Positions 50,295 to 56,805 of a DNA stretch of 57,130 nt are shown in pieces. The notes under the pieces are model-generated. The model was not told the origin of the DNA. It did not search any database and saw only the letters and a program-made list of their open reading frames with translations. The stretch comes from Patescibacteria group bacterium (lineage in GTDB: Bacteria; Patescibacteriota; Minisyncoccia; Phycocordibacterales; CSBR16-119): positions 1 to 57,130 of the forward strand of contig JAUPTX010000004.1 in NCBI GenBank assembly GCA_030917865.1, written 5' to 3'. The position numbers and the translations under genes were made by a program. Position 1 is the stretch's first letter; the number at the start of each line of letters is the position of its first letter.

Positions 50295-50600
50295 ATGAAC
50301 TACAGCAACACCGCACACACTGGCTCTGAAAATCCGAAGAGTCTCGATCAGTTCGCCCTTTCTCCTGAATCCGGCGTAATGCCGATCCTTTCTGGGTCGA
50401 CGGCACTTGAAAAATTCAAGGCCTTACCCGAAACGGAAAGGTTCGGACGAATGTTTCAGGGAGCATTCTCTGGACCGGATGAGAAAGTTGAGCATTGGCT
50501 CAATACAACTCACGCGCAATGGCGCGTCACGCCCCGGGCGATGATACTGTGTGGTCGTATGAATGAGGTCTTGGACTTCATCCGAAGCGCCATCAAGTAG
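50295..50600 (+). CDS. Hypothetical protein (orphan, 101 aa)
   Basis: Starts MNYSNTAHTGSENPKSLDQF. Probably soluble; a C-terminal helical part (EHWLNTTHAQWRVTPRAMIL) is the only structured-looking stretch. ATG 50295 is chosen because the promoter starts transcription at about 50272, excluding the earlier in-frame start; the leader reads ACAAACCAAACCGACC. GC-richer than neighbours. No family recognised. Confidence 0.55.
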   Translation: MNYSNTAHTGSENPKSLDQFALSPESGVMPILSGSTALEKFKALPETERFGRMFQGAFSGPDEKVEHWLNTTHAQWRVTPRAMILCGRMNEVLDFIRSAIK

Positions 50601-50618
50601 CACGCCGACACGAATTGG

Positions 50619-50653
50619 AAAGCCTACCCGTACGGGGTGGGCTTTTCTTTTTT
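50619..50653 (+). terminator. Terminator of the 50295 gene
   Basis: AAAGCCTACCC pairs with GGGGTGGGCTTT (one bulge), followed by TCTTTTTT. Confidence 0.85.
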
Positions 50654-50695
50654 ATTTGCTAAAATATAGATATTAGTAAATTAATTTATCTCAAA

Positions 50696-51097
50696 ATGAA
50701 AAAAGGATACAAAGACAATATTGAAAAACTTACAATACAAAATCAAAGCTTTAGAAAAGTTTTATACACTGCAAAAAATATACAACTTGTTCTGATGTCT
50801 CTTCTTCCTGGTGAAGATATCGGGCTTGAGGTTCATCATGAAAACGATCAGTTTTTTAGATTTGAAGCAGGAGAGGGAAGGGTGTTTATTGATGGAACAT
50901 CTTACGATGTGGCAGACGGCGATGTGGTGATAGTTCCAGCGGGCTCTGAACATAATGTTATAAATATGAGTGACAGCGAAAGACTTAGTTTCTATACAAT
51001 TTATTCACCATCTCATCATAAAGACGGAATCGAAAGAATAACCAAAGAAGATGCAATGAGAAATGAAGAAGATTTTGATGGTGTTACAACAGAATAA
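50696..51097 (+). CDS. Cupin-domain protein
   Basis: 133 residues with the two cupin motifs: LEVHHENDQFFRFEAGEGRV (His, His, Glu ligands) and DVVIVPAGSEHNVIN (His ligand). A small single-domain cupin that binds a metal; the substrate is unknown. The DUF2892 gene follows after 25 bases. Confidence 0.85.
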   Translation: MKKGYKDNIEKLTIQNQSFRKVLYTAKNIQLVLMSLLPGEDIGLEVHHENDQFFRFEAGEGRVFIDGTSYDVADGDVVIVPAGSEHNVINMSDSERLSFYTIYSPSHHKDGIERITKEDAMRNEEDFDGVTTE

Positions 51098-51122
51098 TAA
51101 TTAAAAAATTATTTTTATAAAT

Positions 51123-51338
51123 ATGAAAAATAAAAACATTGGCAAAACAGATAGAGTAATAAGAGCTTTACTTTCTTTTGTTTTAATTTGGCAGGGAATA
51201 GAAACTTCAAATATTGTAATTTTAATCATTGCCGGAATACTTCTTTTTACAGCTGTGTTTAGCTGGTGCGGTTTATATACTCTTTTGGGTATAAATACTT
51301 GTAAAGCATGTAAGGTCGAAGATAAGAAGGTTGATTAG
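51123..51338 (+). CDS. DUF2892 (YgaP-like) membrane protein
   Basis: 71 residues with two transmembrane helices (about 14-30 and 32-52) and the family features NIGKTDRVIRALLSF and TAVFSWCGLYTLLGINTCK. Two or three Cys at the C-terminus (CGLYTLLGINTCKAC). Often fused to or next to rhodanese domains; none is here. Confidence 0.85.
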   Translation: MKNKNIGKTDRVIRALLSFVLIWQGIETSNIVILIIAGILLFTAVFSWCGLYTLLGINTCKACKVEDKKVD

Positions 51339-51350
51339 TATAGAAACAGA

Positions 51351-51386
51351 AAAAGGGGGCGCCGTGGGCGCCCCCTTTTCTTTTTA
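51351..51386. terminator. Bidirectional terminator DUF2892 / nhaD
   Basis: AAAAGGGGGCGCC/GGCGCCCCCTTTT stem with short loop, T-tract CTTTTT on the plus side, convergent genes. Confidence 0.88.
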
Positions 51387-52667
51387 ATGGTTCATCAGCC
51401 AAAAAGTGCCGATGGCTGCAACATAGCCAAGTGTTGCAGGTAATGACATTTTCCTGATATACCAACCGAAGTTAATTTTCAGGATACCCATTACTGCGAC
51501 ACCTGCTGCTGAGCCGATGATCAGAATGCTTCCGCCCGTACCAGCACAGAGAGCCAACAGTTGCCAGAATGTATGGTCTTGTTGGTATACTTCCACGCCA
51601 TACATTACCATGGCTGCCGCTACGAGTGGCACGTTGTCAACTATTGCTGACAGAACACCGATTGCTGTTGTGATGCCGTAAATGTTACCAATTTGGGCAT
51701 CAAGCATTTTACCGGTCAGTGCTAGCACTCCAGATGTTCCGAGTCCTCCTACTGCGAGTAGGATACCTAAGAAGAAAAGAATGCTGGTGTGATCGATTCT
51801 TCCAAGAACAGAAGATATCGTCATGTGTTGACGAGCCTTCCATTTTGGATGTCTGTTGTGTATGAACTCAGTGAAGGACACCAAGACACCAAGCCCCCCC
51901 ATTATCCCGAGGAAGGGTGGAAGGTGTGTGTAGTTCTTAAAGACTGGCACTGATATCAGAGATACAATGCCAAGCCAGAACACAGTGTTCTTTTCCCATC
52001 TTTCCAGATGCGAGGTACCACCTTCGGGACCTTCTTTGTGAGTCACCTGTTCGATTGGGCCACTCGTGGTAAAGCTGAGTGTTAGGATTGCCACAACAAG
52101 GCAAACAATGCTTGGCAACAGGAGAGACTTGATTACCCCCATTGCTGTGACTTGTCCACCCACCCAGAGCATGATTGTTGTTACGTCACCAATTGGAGAC
52201 CATGCACCGCCAGCATTTGCTGCGATGATTACAAGTCCCGCCAGCGTCCACTTGTCCTCTTGTTTGGCTACGAACTTGTTAAGTAGTGCCACCATAACGA
52301 TTGATGTCGTTAGGTTGTCTAGAACGGCAGACAGACAGAAGGATATACCTCCTATCAACCAGTATAGCTTTATTCTACTGGTTGCTTTGATTCTGTCCGT
52401 GATAATTCGGAAGCCTTCGTGTATGTCTATGACTTCCACGATGGCCATTGCTCCGATAAGAAAGAACAAGATGTTGCCAACGTCTACCATGTGATGAGAG
52501 AACGAGTGCGCCATCTCATCTCCATAAACAAGAGCGAGTATGGTCCAGATGAGAAATGAAATAAAGACAGCCGGGGCCGCCTTATTAAGTCTCAGTGGGT
52601 GTTCCAGCGCTATGGCTGCATAGCCAAGCACGAAGATGACAGAGAGTGTTATTTGTAGAGTATCCAT
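51384..52667 (-). CDS. nhaD: NhaD-type Na+/H+ antiporter
   Basis: 427 residues, about 11-12 transmembrane helices, ion-transporter superfamily. Family segments: NKAAPAVFISFLIW, LFFLIGAMAIVEVIDIHEGF, LSAVLDNLTTSIVMVALL and ANAGGAWSPIGDVTTIMLW, the last two holding the conserved polar residues of the transport site; a second-half repeat contains LSAIVDNVPLVAAAMVMYG. It exports sodium in exchange for protons. Codon use is GC-richer than the crt or dnaB genes, like the orphan genes, which suggests horizontal acquisition. The leader is A/C-rich with a small ACCC/GGGT hairpin. Confidence 0.92.
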   Translation of the reverse strand: MDTLQITLSVIFVLGYAAIALEHPLRLNKAAPAVFISFLIWTILALVYGDEMAHSFSHHMVDVGNILFFLIGAMAIVEVIDIHEGFRIITDRIKATSRIKLYWLIGGISFCLSAVLDNLTTSIVMVALLNKFVAKQEDKWTLAGLVIIAANAGGAWSPIGDVTTIMLWVGGQVTAMGVIKSLLLPSIVCLVVAILTLSFTTSGPIEQVTHKEGPEGGTSHLERWEKNTVFWLGIVSLISVPVFKNYTHLPPFLGIMGGLGVLVSFTEFIHNRHPKWKARQHMTISSVLGRIDHTSILFFLGILLAVGGLGTSGVLALTGKMLDAQIGNIYGITTAIGVLSAIVDNVPLVAAAMVMYGVEVYQQDHTFWQLLALCAGTGGSILIIGSAAGVAVMGILKINFGWYIRKMSLPATLGYVAAIGTFWLMNH

Positions 52668-52808
52668 CGGGTTCGGGTTTTCGGTTTTTTAAAAGGTTCT
52701 GTACCCGTTAGGGTTTCGGTATGGATTTTACACAATTTTTATGATTATTCAAATGAATTAATATAAAGAGGTGTTACAATGTTTATATTAAAAATCTTTT
52801 TATTTTTT

Positions 52809-53237
52809 ATGAATAAAGAAAAATTATATAAATTTTTGAGGTTGGCAATGTCTTTTATTTTTCTGTGGGCGTTTTTTGATAAAACTTTTGGCCTTGGTTT
52901 TGCCACAACGGCCGAAAAAGCTTGGATGGCTGAAGGATCACCAACATCGGGCTTTTTGTTAAACGCCACAAAAGGCCCTTTTGCGGATTTTTTTAGAAGT
53001 CTTGCTGATGTTGGTGCCATAGACTTTATATTTATGGCTGGTCTTTTAGGGATTGGACTTTCTTTGCTTTTAAATAAATATGTTAAGTGGGGATCTATAG
53101 CTGGAATTTTAATGATGCTTCTAATGTATTTGGCGTCTTTTCCACCGGAAAATAACCCAATAATAGATGACCATATAATCTATGCTTTGGTTTTTGCTAT
53201 AATAGCTTTTGAGTCAAAATTAAAATTTAAAAAATAA
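52809..53237 (+). CDS. DoxX-family small membrane protein
   Basis: About 142 residues with four hydrophobic helices; the first has the DoxX-like LRLAMSFIFLWAFFDKTFGLGF. A start at ATG 52779 is possible (AGAGGTG upstream acts like a Shine-Dalgarno), but a -10-like TGT-TACAAT overlaps that ATG, so ATG 52809 is equally likely. DoxX proteins are linked to quinone-dependent thiol or thiosulfate oxidation; in this organism the role is open. The next gene begins 6 bases after the stop. Confidence 0.75.
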   Translation: MNKEKLYKFLRLAMSFIFLWAFFDKTFGLGFATTAEKAWMAEGSPTSGFLLNATKGPFADFFRSLADVGAIDFIFMAGLLGIGLSLLLNKYVKWGSIAGILMMLLMYLASFPPENNPIIDDHIIYALVFAIIAFESKLKFKK

Positions 53238-53243
53238 GTTATT

Positions 53244-53612
53244 ATGTTAAAGAAAATAATATTAGTTTTATTGGTTGTGGTTGCTGGTTTTTATATTTAC
53301 AATAGTGTGTCGGTAGAAGAAATGTCTTCTGTGTCTTCAAAATTAAAGGCAGATACTTTCACTGCCGTTTTGGAAGAGGTGAATACTGGATGTTTTGCAG
53401 ATGCAGAATGTTATATTGTCGCTGACGGTAAACATGTTACAGCTATTATGGGCTGGAGCACTGAAACTGTTGGAAAGGTTGAAGGTGTAGAAGGTTTTGG
53501 TGATTTAGAAAGCCATATTGGTAAAAATATTGAAGTTTATGCACAAGATTTAGGAGAAGGTAAATATACTCTATATGGCAGCGAGGGTTTTTATATAAAA
53601 CTTTTAAACTAA
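53244..53612 (+). CDS. Small exported or membrane-anchored protein, unknown
   Basis: 122 residues: an N-terminal hydrophobic segment (KKIILVLLVVVAGFYIYN), then a compact beta-rich domain with Cys in TGCFADAECYIV. It is co-transcribed with the DoxX-like gene. An OB-like fold is possible (ADTFTAVLEEVN, NIEVYAQDLGEGKYTLYG). Family not recognised. Confidence 0.6.
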   Translation: MLKKIILVLLVVVAGFYIYNSVSVEEMSSVSSKLKADTFTAVLEEVNTGCFADAECYIVADGKHVTAIMGWSTETVGKVEGVEGFGDLESHIGKNIEVYAQDLGEGKYTLYGSEGFYIKLLN

Positions 53613-53619
53613 AAAATAT

Positions 53620-53647
53620 TTGAAATAAAAGTTACTAATGATAAAAT
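53620..53647 (+). promoter_or_regulatory. Promoter of a candidate small RNA
   Basis: TTGAAA, 16-base spacer ending TGA, TAAAAT (53642-53647), with no ORF of note before the terminator at 53730. Confidence 0.55.
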
Positions 53648-53653
53648 ATAAAT

Positions 53654-53760
53654 AATTAAGTTCGTTAATTCGTTCTACATCGTATAAATTATTGTAGGTT
53701 GGGTGGTTTTGGTGCCCCGTAGAACGATTTCCCCTGCGTATGTGGGGGATTTCGTTTTTT
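53654..53760 (+). ncRNA. Candidate structured small RNA
   Basis: About 105 bases between a promoter and an intrinsic terminator (TCCCC/GGGGA, then CGTTTTTTATT). An outer stem CGTTCTAC (53671-53678) pairs with GTAGAACG (53719-53726), extendable to 11 of 12 bases. Inside it GGGT pairs with GCCC. No coding frame of note. It is not a tRNA, SRP RNA or tmRNA that I can recognise. It may instead be the leader of 53808, but the terminator and a fresh promoter at 53762 argue for an independent RNA. Confidence 0.5.
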
Positions 53761-53761
53761 A

Positions 53762-53789
53762 TTGACTTTATTTGAATAAATCGTAATAT
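53762..53789 (+). promoter_or_regulatory. Sigma70-type promoter of the 53808 gene
   Basis: TTGACT, 16-base spacer, TAATAT; leader of about 12 bases. Confidence 0.65.
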
Positions 53790-53807
53790 GGTTAAAAATA
53801 ATGAGCC

Positions 53808-54197
53808 ATGAACATTTTAACCTTAACCCCCACGGAGGAAACTATCCTCGTAATGATTGGCGCTCTTTTTGTAGGTGTTGCGGCTATCTTGTTCGCTTAC
53901 TATGCCTCCTCTGTAAAACCCAAAAGGATTGATCTTAAGTGTAAGGGCTTTGAGAAGGAGGTTGACTCACTTTTTCGTTACATTACTAATGGTCGCCATA
54001 CTGCCGAATTAAGATCTGTGAAGAACAAAGAAGATCTGCGGTCGATAGTTGACGAACTGGTGAGTAAATTCGAAATATCGCACGAGGACGTTGGTGTTGT
54101 AAACACACTTTCGTGCTCTAGGGCTGAGATAATTTCCTGCCTTATGAAAAGGCTTAAGCGCGAAGGAGTTGTCCATATAACTCCAAGCCAGTATTGA
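53808..54197 (+). CDS. Single-pass membrane protein, unknown (orphan)
   Basis: 129 residues: one transmembrane helix (about 13-32, TILVMIGALFVGVAAILFAY region) and a charged helical cytoplasmic-looking domain ending MKRLKREGVVHITPSQY. GC-richer codons than the AT-rich neighbours. Single-gene unit with strong terminator. No family recognised. Confidence 0.58.
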   Translation: MNILTLTPTEETILVMIGALFVGVAAILFAYYASSVKPKRIDLKCKGFEKEVDSLFRYITNGRHTAELRSVKNKEDLRSIVDELVSKFEISHEDVGVVNTLSCSRAEIISCLMKRLKREGVVHITPSQY

Positions 54198-54202
54198 GTG
54201 TT

Positions 54203-54240
54203 AAAGGGTCGCCTGCGCAGCAGGCGACCCTTCCTATTTT
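54203..54240 (+). terminator. Terminator of the 53808 gene
   Basis: 13-bp stem AAGGGTCGCCTGC/GCAGGCGACCCTT with 3-base loop, then CCTATTTT. Confidence 0.88.
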
Positions 54241-54244
54241 AATA

Positions 54245-54272
54245 TTGACAAAATAATAATAAATGATATTCT
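54245..54272 (+). promoter_or_regulatory. Sigma70 promoter of the 54309 gene
   Basis: TTGACA, 16-base spacer ending TGA, TATTCT. The leader contains an ACTGT/ACAGT hairpin (54281-54285 with 54294-54298) with an A/C-only loop. Confidence 0.75.
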
Positions 54273-54308
54273 GCAAAAAGACTGTACAAACCAACAGTTA
54301 AGAAGAAA

Positions 54309-54731
54309 ATGAAGGAAGTAAAAACGTACCTGGTCCGCTCTAACCAGCGGGAAGCTCTAAATGAGCTTATTTTCGGTCAGCATGGAATTTTCAAGCTGGC
54401 TGTGGATCTGAATGGTTCCACGAAGGAATATGAGTTCCGTCGCTGGAAGATGCCGATCAACCCATCTCAGCTGGACAAAAGCACTTTGACCATGTTGGTG
54501 TCACAGCTCGACATCGACCTGTTGCCCAAGTTCAACGTCTTTGAGTGGAACATCACTCTTGGTTGTGTTAATGGTAAGAATAGTGGTGATTGCTTTTCCT
54601 GCGCTCTTCTTACTTCAGGCGATAAACAGGCGTTCGTCTTGAGCTTGCCTGAAGGTGGAAGGTTCTATGAAGACGTCGTCCGACCTCTTCGAGCCATGAG
54701 CCCGAGTGCTTCAATGGTGGGGCAATCATGA
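54309..54731 (+). CDS. Hypothetical soluble protein (orphan, 140 aa)
   Basis: Starts MKEVKTYLVRSNQREALNEL. Mixed alpha/beta look with CVNGKNSGDCFSC holding three Cys in 12 residues, possibly a metal site. No signal peptide or membrane helix. GC-rich codons, own promoter, hairpin leader and terminator. Family not recognised. Confidence 0.55.
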   Translation: MKEVKTYLVRSNQREALNELIFGQHGIFKLAVDLNGSTKEYEFRRWKMPINPSQLDKSTLTMLVSQLDIDLLPKFNVFEWNITLGCVNGKNSGDCFSCALLTSGDKQAFVLSLPEGGRFYEDVVRPLRAMSPSASMVGQS

Positions 54732-54748
54732 TCTGAGGTTCCGTCTTT

Positions 54749-54784
54749 TAGGGTCGGTGCATAGTGCACCGGCCCTTTTTTGTT
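54749..54784 (+). terminator. Terminator of the 54309 gene
   Basis: 11-bp stem GGGTCGGTGCA/TGCACCGGCCC (one G-T pair), loop TAG, then TTTTTTG. Confidence 0.88.
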
Positions 54785-54815
54785 TAAAAAAGAAAAAAGC
54801 CGGTCATATCCGGCT
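54781..54815 (-). terminator. Terminator of the 54804-55025 gene
   Basis: AGCCGG/CCGGCT stem (54798-54803 with 54810-54815); the minus-strand tail is TTTTTTCTTTTTT. The hairpin overlaps the last codons of the gene. Confidence 0.8.
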
Positions 54816-55025
54816 CAGTTTTTTCTTGTCGATGAGGTATTGAAGCCTCATCGCAATTGTGAACACTGCCATTCCTCCGAAGAAGAATAGTGTGGCAAGG
54901 ATGTATGACAGCAGCTGTCCAATGACATCTTCAAGATTGTTTCTGAAGATGACACCAAAGATGCCTATGTAGAAAGTCACCATTCCAAGTAATATCAGGT
55001 TTCTTTTTTCGAGTTTGGTTCTCAT
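54804..55025 (-). CDS. Small two-helix membrane protein (orphan)
   Basis: 73 residues beginning MRTKLEKRNL with two hydrophobic helices (about 11-27 and 39-60) and a basic end YLIDKKKLSRI. A minus-strand promoter TTGACT-17-TATAAA (55074-55046) gives a leader of about 13 bases including ACCTGCACAACA before the ATG. No family recognised. Confidence 0.6.
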   Translation of the reverse strand: MRTKLEKRNLILLGMVTFYIGIFGVIFRNNLEDVIGQLLSYILATLFFFGGMAVFTIAMRLQYLIDKKKLSRI

Positions 55026-55045
55026 TGTTGTGCAGGTTTAATCCT

Positions 55046-55074
55046 TTTATATTTAAAAATAAACATAAAGTCAA
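55046..55074 (-). promoter_or_regulatory. Promoter of the small membrane protein
   Basis: Minus strand: TTGACT (55074-55069), 17-base spacer, TATAAA (55051-55046). Confidence 0.65.
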
Positions 55075-55094
55075 ATTTTTGTTATAATTTATTT

Positions 55095-55829
55095 ATGCTT
55101 AAAAAGATATCTGTATTATTTGTTTTAATTGTTGGAGCTTATTTGGTTTTTAATAATTTAGAAAAAAAAGAAAAAGAAGAAGTTGTTTTTCCTGTAGTTA
55201 AAGAAGAAGAGTCCACTGCAATAGAACTTTGTTTTTATAAAGAAAATTTAGTCAAAGATGGTTTATATGACAAGGCCTTACTTAAAATGTCTTTAAATAA
55301 AGATAAGGTCTCTGGGGAATTTAGAAATTTACCCGCAGAAACAGATAGTAAGGTTGGTGAATTTTCTGGGACTGTTTCTCCTGTTATACCAGAAATGATG
55401 GCCAGAATTGCAGATGCTTGGTGGAATTCTTATGCCGAGGGAATGAATGTGACAGAAGAGCTTCGTATTATTTTTGGTGAAGGCACAGCCTCTGTTGGGT
55501 TTGGTGAGATGGTAGACAGGGGAGATGGAGTTTATGTATACAAAGACAAAGAAAATATTGGTTATTGGCAGGATCTTACGGACGTATCTTGTGACTTTTT
55601 AGACGATAAGATTTTGGTTGAGAAATTTATAAGAGAGAATATAAAAGACTTGTCTCCGGAAAAACCTGTTTTGGGTGGGTCTTGGTATTCCTATAACATA
55701 AAAGTAAATCCTCAAAATAAAAGTGGTGAGTTTACTTATGAAGATGGTCACATAATAGGTGTTGCAACATTTACATACGAAAGAGATGGAGAAAGTGTTA
55801 ATATTCAAAACATATTAAAGATTAAATAA
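55095..55829 (+). CDS. Membrane-anchored exported protein, unknown
   Basis: 244 residues: an N-terminal membrane anchor (KKISVLFVLIVGAYLVFNN), an acidic linker and an extracytoplasmic domain with IELCFYKENLV then LKMSLNKDKVSGEFRNLPAE. The same pattern (LCF...LEIKISGEKVSG) recurs in the next gene, so the two look like tandem paralogues. TGT-TATAAT ends 6 bases before the ATG, so the message is leaderless. AT-rich, native composition. Confidence 0.62.
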   Translation: MLKKISVLFVLIVGAYLVFNNLEKKEKEEVVFPVVKEEESTAIELCFYKENLVKDGLYDKALLKMSLNKDKVSGEFRNLPAETDSKVGEFSGTVSPVIPEMMARIADAWWNSYAEGMNVTEELRIIFGEGTASVGFGEMVDRGDGVYVYKDKENIGYWQDLTDVSCDFLDDKILVEKFIRENIKDLSPEKPVLGGSWYSYNIKVNPQNKSGEFTYEDGHIIGVATFTYERDGESVNIQNILKIK

Positions 55830-55830
55830 T

Positions 55831-56316
55831 ATGAAAAAATTTTCTCTTCTTATTTTAATAATTATATTTGTGGTTGCTGGTTTTTTCTTTTTGAAAAATA
55901 AAAACCAAGAAGACATTTTAATCAAAACAGACATGCCAGAGAGAAATGAAAAATTATGTTTTGTTTATCAAAAATCCGCCACACAATCTGAGCCTTATTC
56001 AGTAAAAGAAAATTTAGAAATAAAAATAAGTGGAGAAAAAGTGTCAGGAGTTAAAAACGGAACCCAATCGGGTCCAGATATGACTAATGGCTATGAAGGT
56101 TTAATATCCGGAACTATCAAGGGTGATATTTTAGATGTTGTTTTTAGTTATGAAATAGAAGGATCTAAACAAAAAGAGCAAGAAAAATATCTACTTATAA
56201 AAGACGGTATAATGAAATTAAGATATCAGCTAAGAGAAGAAGATGGAATATTGGTGCCAGACATGTCTACAAATCCAAAAGAAATTATCTACAATAAATC
56301 AATTTGTTTAGAATAA
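55831..56316 (+). CDS. Membrane-anchored exported protein, paralogue of the preceding gene
   Basis: 161 residues with an N-terminal hydrophobic anchor (FSLLILIIIFVVAGFFFL) and a beta-rich domain with KLCFVYQKSAT and LEIKISGEKVSGVKNGT, the shared pattern with the upstream protein. It starts one base after that gene's stop. Two Cys (one early, one at the C-terminal SICLE) could pair. Function unknown. Confidence 0.62.
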   Translation: MKKFSLLILIIIFVVAGFFFLKNKNQEDILIKTDMPERNEKLCFVYQKSATQSEPYSVKENLEIKISGEKVSGVKNGTQSGPDMTNGYEGLISGTIKGDILDVVFSYEIEGSKQKEQEKYLLIKDGIMKLRYQLREEDGILVPDMSTNPKEIIYNKSICLE

Positions 56317-56334
56317 TCTATAAAAACTTATAAA

Positions 56335-56363
56335 TTGACTCTTAAATAAAAAAGTGATTAGAT
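56335..56363 (+). promoter_or_regulatory. Sigma70-type promoter of the 56382 gene
   Basis: TTGACT, 17-base spacer ending TGA, TTAGAT; leader rich in A and C (AAAAACCCAACATC before ATG). Confidence 0.7.
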
Positions 56364-56381
56364 AGCTAAAAACCCAACATC

Positions 56382-56723
56382 ATGATGCTCAAGATTGCAA
56401 TCGGAGTAGTGTTTGTGTTTTTACTTCGTTCCTTGTTGACATACACCATATTCATAGACTTCGAAGAAATAGGTCTAACAAAAAGCCAGATCGCATCTCT
56501 TCGCGGTAAAAAACCTTCAGAAGTGCTACTTGTCATGCTATGTGGCTACCATCAAAGGGGTCGATCTGAGCTTCTTCGTCCAGGCTTTGACCGCGATGAC
56601 TTGTACAGTGTTGCTATTGCTCTTGAGAGGGCATACGAGCGCAAATTTGGAGAAAAGCTGGGAATTAGCTCAAATGACAGGAATGAGGTTTTGTCAGAGT
56701 TTATAAAGAAATACACGAGATAG
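56382..56723 (+). CDS. Membrane-anchored hypothetical protein (orphan)
   Basis: 113 residues. One N-terminal transmembrane segment (about 3-26) followed by a helical charged domain (IGLTKSQIASLRGKKPSEVL; LYSVAIALERAYERKFGE). GC-richer codons than its neighbours; own promoter and terminator. No family recognised. Confidence 0.57.
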   Translation: MMLKIAIGVVFVFLLRSLLTYTIFIDFEEIGLTKSQIASLRGKKPSEVLLVMLCGYHQRGRSELLRPGFDRDDLYSVAIALERAYERKFGEKLGISSNDRNEVLSEFIKKYTR

Positions 56724-56737
56724 TGTTCTTTTACACG

Positions 56738-56766
56738 GGCCCGTTAATTAGCGGGCTCTTTATTTT
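56738..56766 (+). terminator. Terminator of the 56382 gene
   Basis: GGGCCCG pairs with CGGGCTC around an 8-base loop; tail TTTATTTTG. Confidence 0.78.
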
Positions 56767-56805
56767 GTGATAATATTAATTTGTTTATAAATAATTTAAA
56801 AAAAT

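Noticed and set aside
52668-52740. Riboswitch (for example sodium-sensing) upstream of nhaD
   Set aside because: The leader is about 60 bases with only a 4-bp ACCC/GGGT stem; too short and simple for a known riboswitch.
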